DNA from: JBIOJB01 sp044450465
GTDB taxonomy: Bacteria > Chloroflexota > Dormibacteria > Dormibacterales > Dormibacteraceae
Direction: 5' to 3'
Assembly (NCBI GenBank): GCA_044450465.1
Contig: JBIOJB010000069.1
Span: 1-15,736 of the forward strand
DNA: 15,736 nucleotides
Every line of letters starts with the position of its first letter. The first letter of the stretch is position 1. The position numbers and the translations under genes are program-made. Below, in pieces: positions 12,919 to 15,736 of the stretch. The notes beneath the pieces are model-generated. The model made no database searches and was not told where the DNA came from. It saw nothing but the letters and a program-made list of their open reading frames with translations.

Positions 12919-13545
12919 ATGACCGAGCGCACGCCCGTCGACCTGGTGGTCTTCTCAGACTACGTTTGACCCTGGTGCTACATCGACTCGGTCCGAGTCG
13001 AAAAGCTCGAGCAGCAGGGCTCGGTGCGCGTGACGTGGCTGCCGTTCGAGCTCCATCCCGACGCGCCAGACGAGGGCATCCCAAGCGAGCAGTATTTCGG
13101 GCCGGGTCGCACGGCGCGGATGCGCGAACACCTCCGCGGTGCAGCCGCGCAGGTCGGTCTGAACATGCAACCGAGGAACGTGATCATCAACTCCCGGCGA
13201 GCGCTGGGGGCGGCCGAGTTCGCGCGCGAGAGCGGGAAGTTCGACGACATGCACAAGGCCCTTTTCCAGGCGCACTGGGAGGGGACTGGAAAGCTCGAGG
13301 ACATCGACGACCTCGTGGCCATCGGCACGCGAATGGGCCTGGACCCGGCCGCTCTCAGGGCAGCCGTCGAGGAAAACCGTTACGGACCCGTGATCGACGA
13401 GAACCGCAGGGTTGCCACCTCGGTCGGAATCGAAGCGATCCCGGCTCACATCTTCGGCCGGCGCTTTCTGATCGTCGGCGCGCAGCCCATGGAGGTCTTC
13501 GAGCAGGTGCTGGACAGGCTCGCGGACATTCCTATGCCTGACTGA
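12919..13545 (+). CDS. DsbA/FrnE-family thiol oxidoreductase with in-frame UGA at the active site (predicted selenoprotein, UPWC)
   Basis: This is a thioredoxin-fold oxidoreductase of the DsbA/FrnE (dithiol-disulfide isomerase) type, predicted cytoplasmic because no signal peptide is seen. Translation from ATG 12919, one base after the psuG stop, reads MTERTPVDLVVFSDYV, then TGA (12967-12969), then PWCYIDSV. The family motif here is FSDxVCPWCYI, so the TGA replaces exactly the first, nucleophilic Cys of CPWC. Read as selenocysteine, this gives U17-P18-W19-C20 and a 208-residue protein of normal length. The frame after the TGA is intact to 13545, including LPFELHPDAP, GKFDDMHKALFQAHW and the cis-proline-containing VGIEAIPAHIFGRRFLIVGAQP. 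A SECIS-like hairpin follows the TGA. Automatic annotation would start at GTG 13024 and lose the active site. The alternative is a nonsense mutation or sequencing error, less likely given the hairpin and exact position. Confidence 0.85.
12970..13019 (+). promoter_or_regulatory. Predicted bacterial SECIS element
   Basis: Directly after the UGA, CCCTGGTGCT (12970-12979) pairs with AGCAGCAGGG (13010-13019) as ten pairs with one G-G mismatch. Inside it, TCGACTCG (12983-12990) pairs perfectly with CGAGTCGA (12994-13001). If the top pair opens, the apical loop is GGUCC (12990-12994). The asymmetric internal loop is ACA on the 5' side and 8 bases on the 3' side. Counting the U of UGA as 1, loop GGU is at 24-26; in the E. 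coli fdhF SECIS it is at 22-24, within a GGUCU-containing loop recognised by SelB. The bulged U of fdhF is not evident here, though many bacterial SECIS lack it. All of it is coding sequence. Confidence 0.75.
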
Positions 13546-13610
13546 TGAATCCGTTCGGTGCTCTGGTGATTCCGAAGCCGTTTCGACGCAGATCCGCAAC
13601 ACCCCTGGAC

Positions 13611-13616
13611 TAGAGT
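13611..13616 (+). promoter_or_regulatory. Predicted -10 box of a leaderless two-component-system mRNA
   Basis: TAGAGT ends 6 bases before the GTG at 13623, again placing the transcription start on the start codon. No -35 match or Shine-Dalgarno sequence is seen. The 77-base gap after the selenoprotein gene contains no strong hairpin. Confidence 0.45.
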
Positions 13617-13622
13617 CTGAGC

Positions 13623-14993
13623 GTGGTGAGAAGCGTGATCGGAGTCTTCAGGCGGCGGCAGTCGTACGTCAGCCTGGGCTACGTGCTGCTTCACCTGCCG
13701 CTTTCCGTTGCCTACATGTCCCTGATCGCGATCGGGCTCACCCGTGGCCCGGGGTCGCTGACCGACCTTCTTGTTCTGGTCGGGATCGGGCTCGCCATCT
13801 GGGGAGTGGCGATCGCCGAGCGCGCCATGGCGAGCGAGTGGTTTGGGGCTCGCCTCACGCCAATGGCGCCGCAGCGCCCGCCGGACAGGAAGTGGTACCA
13901 GCGGGTCGGCGACCTGCTGTCGAACCCGGTGACATGGAAGACCCTCGCCTACGTCGCTCTCGAGGCCCCGCTTGGGTTCGTCGTCGGCGGGTTCGCGCTG
14001 GCCGGCGTGCTCGTCGGGATCTTCGGCACGCTGGGCTCTCTCCTGGGCCTTTTCACAGCATTCATCGTTGCCGCCATCCAGGGCGTGGGCTCGGTGCCGC
14101 CGCCCCTCCCCCTCGTTCTGATCGTCACGTCGTGCGTCAGCTTTGCCATCCTCGTCGCCACCCTGCTGCTGGCTCCGTACGTCGCCCGCGCACAGATCTA
14201 TCTCGTTCGCGTCTTGCTCGGCATGAGCGAAACGCAGGCCGCTCTCGCGGCGGCGCGTGCCGAGGCAGAGGCGCAGCGAGCCCGCGCCGAGGTGTCCGAC
14301 CGCAGCCGGCGTGACCTGGTGCTCAACGTCTCGCACGAGCTTCGTAACCCGCTGGCCACCATCAAAGCCCACATCGACACCCTTCGCGGCGACGAGGGCG
14401 TGGAGCCGAGCGAGGAGGAGAGGCGGCGCTATCTCGAGGTCCTGGAGCGCGAGACCGATCGCCTCTCGTCACTCGTCGAAGAGCTGCTGACGCTCGCCAG
14501 CGCCGATTCCGGCGGCTTGCACCTGGATATGGAACCGGTCGACGCTGGAGCCGTCGCGACTCAGGTCCACGAGGCGATGGCTCCGCTGGCGTGGCGCGAG
14601 CGCCACATCAGGCTGCTCTACAACGCGGAGCCTGCCGAAGGCGCGGTGCTGGCCGATCGCAGCCGCCTGGCCCAGGTGATGATGAATCTGGTCCGCAACG
14701 CCATCACCCAGACGTCTGAAGGCGGCCTGGTGGCGATCGAGGTCAAGCCGCTGGAGGAAGGCCCGGTGGAGCTCAGCGTTTCCGACACCGGACCCGGGAT
14801 TGCGCCGCAGGACACCGACAAGATCTTCGAGCGCTTCTACCGCACCGACTCGTCGCGCGCCCGCTCCACAGGCGGCTTCGGACTCGGGCTTGCGATCGCG
14901 CGCGAGATGGTCGAGGCGATGGGCGGGCGGATCCGGGTCGAGAGCACTCCAGGCCAGGGGAGCCGGTTCACAGTGACTCTCGGACGAGCCTGA
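13623..14993 (+). CDS. Sensor histidine kinase with multi-span membrane sensor domain
   Basis: This is the membrane sensor of a two-component system, 456 residues. The first ~195 residues contain four hydrophobic spans in two pairs (about 17-40 and 47-67, then about 115-160 and 165-190), with a charged cytoplasmic stretch RPPDRKWYQRVGDLL between them. This resembles the actinobacterial-type 'putative sensor' domain, which has almost no extracytoplasmic part. An Ala/Glu/Arg-rich coiled coil (about 203-232) leads to the dimerisation domain with the phosphorylated H238 in NVSHELRNPLATI. The ATPase domain follows, with the N box LVRNAITQTSEGG, G1 SDTGPGI, F box FERFYR and G2 GGFGLGLAIA. It starts at GTG 13623 (the second GTG, codon 2, is also possible). 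The partner regulator gene begins 4 bases after its stop. The signal is not identifiable from sequence. Confidence 0.93.
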   Translation: MVRSVIGVFRRRQSYVSLGYVLLHLPLSVAYMSLIAIGLTRGPGSLTDLLVLVGIGLAIWGVAIAERAMASEWFGARLTPMAPQRPPDRKWYQRVGDLLSNPVTWKTLAYVALEAPLGFVVGGFALAGVLVGIFGTLGSLLGLFTAFIVAAIQGVGSVPPPLPLVLIVTSCVSFAILVATLLLAPYVARAQIYLVRVLLGMSETQAALAAARAEAEAQRARAEVSDRSRRDLVLNVSHELRNPLATIKAHIDTLRGDEGVEPSEEERRRYLEVLERETDRLSSLVEELLTLASADSGGLHLDMEPVDAGAVATQVHEAMAPLAWRERHIRLLYNAEPAEGAVLADRSRLAQVMMNLVRNAITQTSEGGLVAIEVKPLEEGPVELSVSDTGPGIAPQDTDKIFERFYRTDSSRARSTGGFGLGLAIAREMVEAMGGRIRVESTPGQGSRFTVTLGRA

Positions 14994-14997
14994 ACCG

Positions 14998-15720
14998 GTG
15001 CCCTTGGTGCTCGTCGTGGAGGACGAGGTCGACCTGAGTCATTTGATGCGCGACCGCCTGGTGGCCGACGGGCATGAGGTGGTCCTTGCCCGCAGCGGCA
15101 CCGCCGCGATGGCGGCGGTCTTCAAGCGCGTGCCGGACGTCGTGCTGCTCGACTGGATGCTGCCAGACATGGACGGGCTCGCAGTGTGCCGCCGGCTGCG
15201 GGAGCACCACCTGATGCCGATCATCATGGTCACCGCGCGCGGCGACGAGGTCGATCGCGTGCTCGGCCTCGAGGTCGGCGCTGACGACTATCTCGTCAAG
15301 CCGTTCAGCATTCGCGAGCTGCTCGCTCGAGTGAGGGCGATGCTGCGCCGGGTCGAGCTCGACGGACGCGGCCGGCGAGCAGGCGACGAACAGATCCAGA
15401 CCGGTCCGCTGTCCGTCGACCCGACGTCTCGCCTGGCCAGCCTTGACGGCACCCAGGTCCACCTGACCCGCAAAGAGTTCGATCTGCTGGTCCTTCTGGT
15501 CTCGCATCCAGGCCGCGCCTTCAGCCGCGAGTTCCTGGTCGAACGCGTTTGGGGAAACGAGTTCGGCGGGTTCGACCGGGCGGTCGACACGCACGTGACC
15601 CGGCTGCGCCGCAAGCTTGGGCCCTTCGGCGAGCGGATCGTCACCGTCTGGGGAGTGGGCTACCGCTTCACCGATGGCACGGGGGAGGCAGGCCTCCCCC
15701 GTGGTGCCCCCTCCGACTGA
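14998..15720 (+). CDS. OmpR/PhoB-family response regulator
   Basis: This is the DNA-binding partner of the adjacent kinase, 240 residues. The receiver domain (residues 1-~115) has the acidic pair E8/D9, phosphoacceptor D52 in VLLDWMLPD, T79 and K101 in YLVKPF. The C-terminal winged helix (about 135-228) has HLTRKEFDLLVLLVSHPGRAFSREFLVERVWG and DTHVTRLRRKLG, ending in the standard VWGVGYRF. Twelve to fifteen extra residues, Gly/Pro-rich, follow that usual end; they are encoded by a perfect GC hairpin (15678-15703). It starts at GTG 14998, 4 bases after the kinase stop. Most OmpR-type systems place the regulator gene first; here the kinase leads. No target site could be identified. Confidence 0.94.
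   Translation: MPLVLVVEDEVDLSHLMRDRLVADGHEVVLARSGTAAMAAVFKRVPDVVLLDWMLPDMDGLAVCRRLREHHLMPIIMVTARGDEVDRVLGLEVGADDYLVKPFSIRELLARVRAMLRRVELDGRGRRAGDEQIQTGPLSVDPTSRLASLDGTQVHLTRKEFDLLVLLVSHPGRAFSREFLVERVWGNEFGGFDRAVDTHVTRLRRKLGPFGERIVTVWGVGYRFTDGTGEAGLPRGAPSD
15678..15703 (+). terminator. Perfect 11-bp GC hairpin at the 3' end of the response-regulator gene
   Basis: CACGGGGGAGG (15678-15688) and CCTCCCCCGTG (15693-15703) form a perfect stem with loop CAGG, ending 17 bases before the end of the reading frame. A further CCTCC/GGAGG pairing (15710-15714 with 15730-15734) spans the stop codon. No T-tract is visible before the window ends. It is probably part of an operon-end termination or mRNA-stability structure that has been absorbed into the coding tail. 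Confidence 0.5.
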
Positions 15721-15736
15721 AGGCGCGGGGGAGGAC

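Noticed and set aside
13024..13545. A shorter DsbA-like gene starting at GTG 13024
   Set aside because: It would lack the whole first strand and the active-site motif, leaves a ~100-base gap after psuG inside an otherwise tight operon, and ignores the family-matching sequence on both sides of the TGA at 12967.
12919..13545. Pseudogene by nonsense mutation (Cys codon to TGA)
   Set aside because: No other lesion is present, the codon hit is exactly the catalytic Cys that Sec replaces in other families, and a SECIS-like hairpin with GGU loop follows. It cannot be fully excluded without the rest of the genome.

Overview
The window is high-GC bacterial DNA, densely coded on mostly short-spaced or overlapping genes, with no stretch over 300 bases lacking a gene. 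No rRNA, tRNA, insertion sequence or CRISPR array was seen. GTG and TTG starts are common, stop/start overlaps of the ATGA and TTGA type recur, and several promoters place a TANNNT -10 box only 6 to 10 bases before the start codon, which implies leaderless or nearly leaderless mRNAs. That style fits Actinobacteriota or soil lineages such as Dormibacterota/Chloroflexota; the window has no marker that settles the phylum.

Layout: (1) 1-2279, a 5'-truncated oxalate-CoA-ligase-like acyl-CoA synthetase overlapping a 2-dehydropantoate 2-reductase family gene. (2) 2284-2967 on the minus strand, a GntR/FCD regulator, divergent from (3) 3095-8733, a complete branched-chain-amino-acid-type (LIV/HAAT) ABC importer (lipoprotein, two permeases, two ATPases) ending in a fumarylacetoacetate-hydrolase-family enzyme. 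The intergenic region has a good sigma70-type promoter whose -10/start region carries a GntR-like dyad. (4) 8730-9380 on the minus strand, an aquaporin-family channel, convergent with the FAH gene and divergent from (5) an aldo-keto reductase (9414-10205), followed by a DapA-family aldolase/lyase (10221-11138). (6) 11197-13545, a PfkB kinase and pseudouridine-5'-phosphate glycosidase pair (pseudouridine catabolism), followed at once by a DsbA/FrnE-type oxidoreductase. (7) 13623-15720, a two-component system with the kinase gene first.

The most notable observation is in region 6. The DsbA/FrnE-like reading frame (12919-13545) has an in-frame TGA exactly where the first cysteine of the CPWC active site belongs. 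Directly after it is a two-part RNA hairpin with a GGU-containing apical loop at nearly the same distance from the UGA as in the E. coli fdhF SECIS. I read this as a selenoprotein with a UPWC redox motif. A normal gene caller would split or truncate it, starting at 13024 and losing the active site.

A second signal is a perfect 12-bp inverted repeat whose loop begins with the GTG start codon of the first permease gene, a likely device for uncoupling permease from binding-protein expression.
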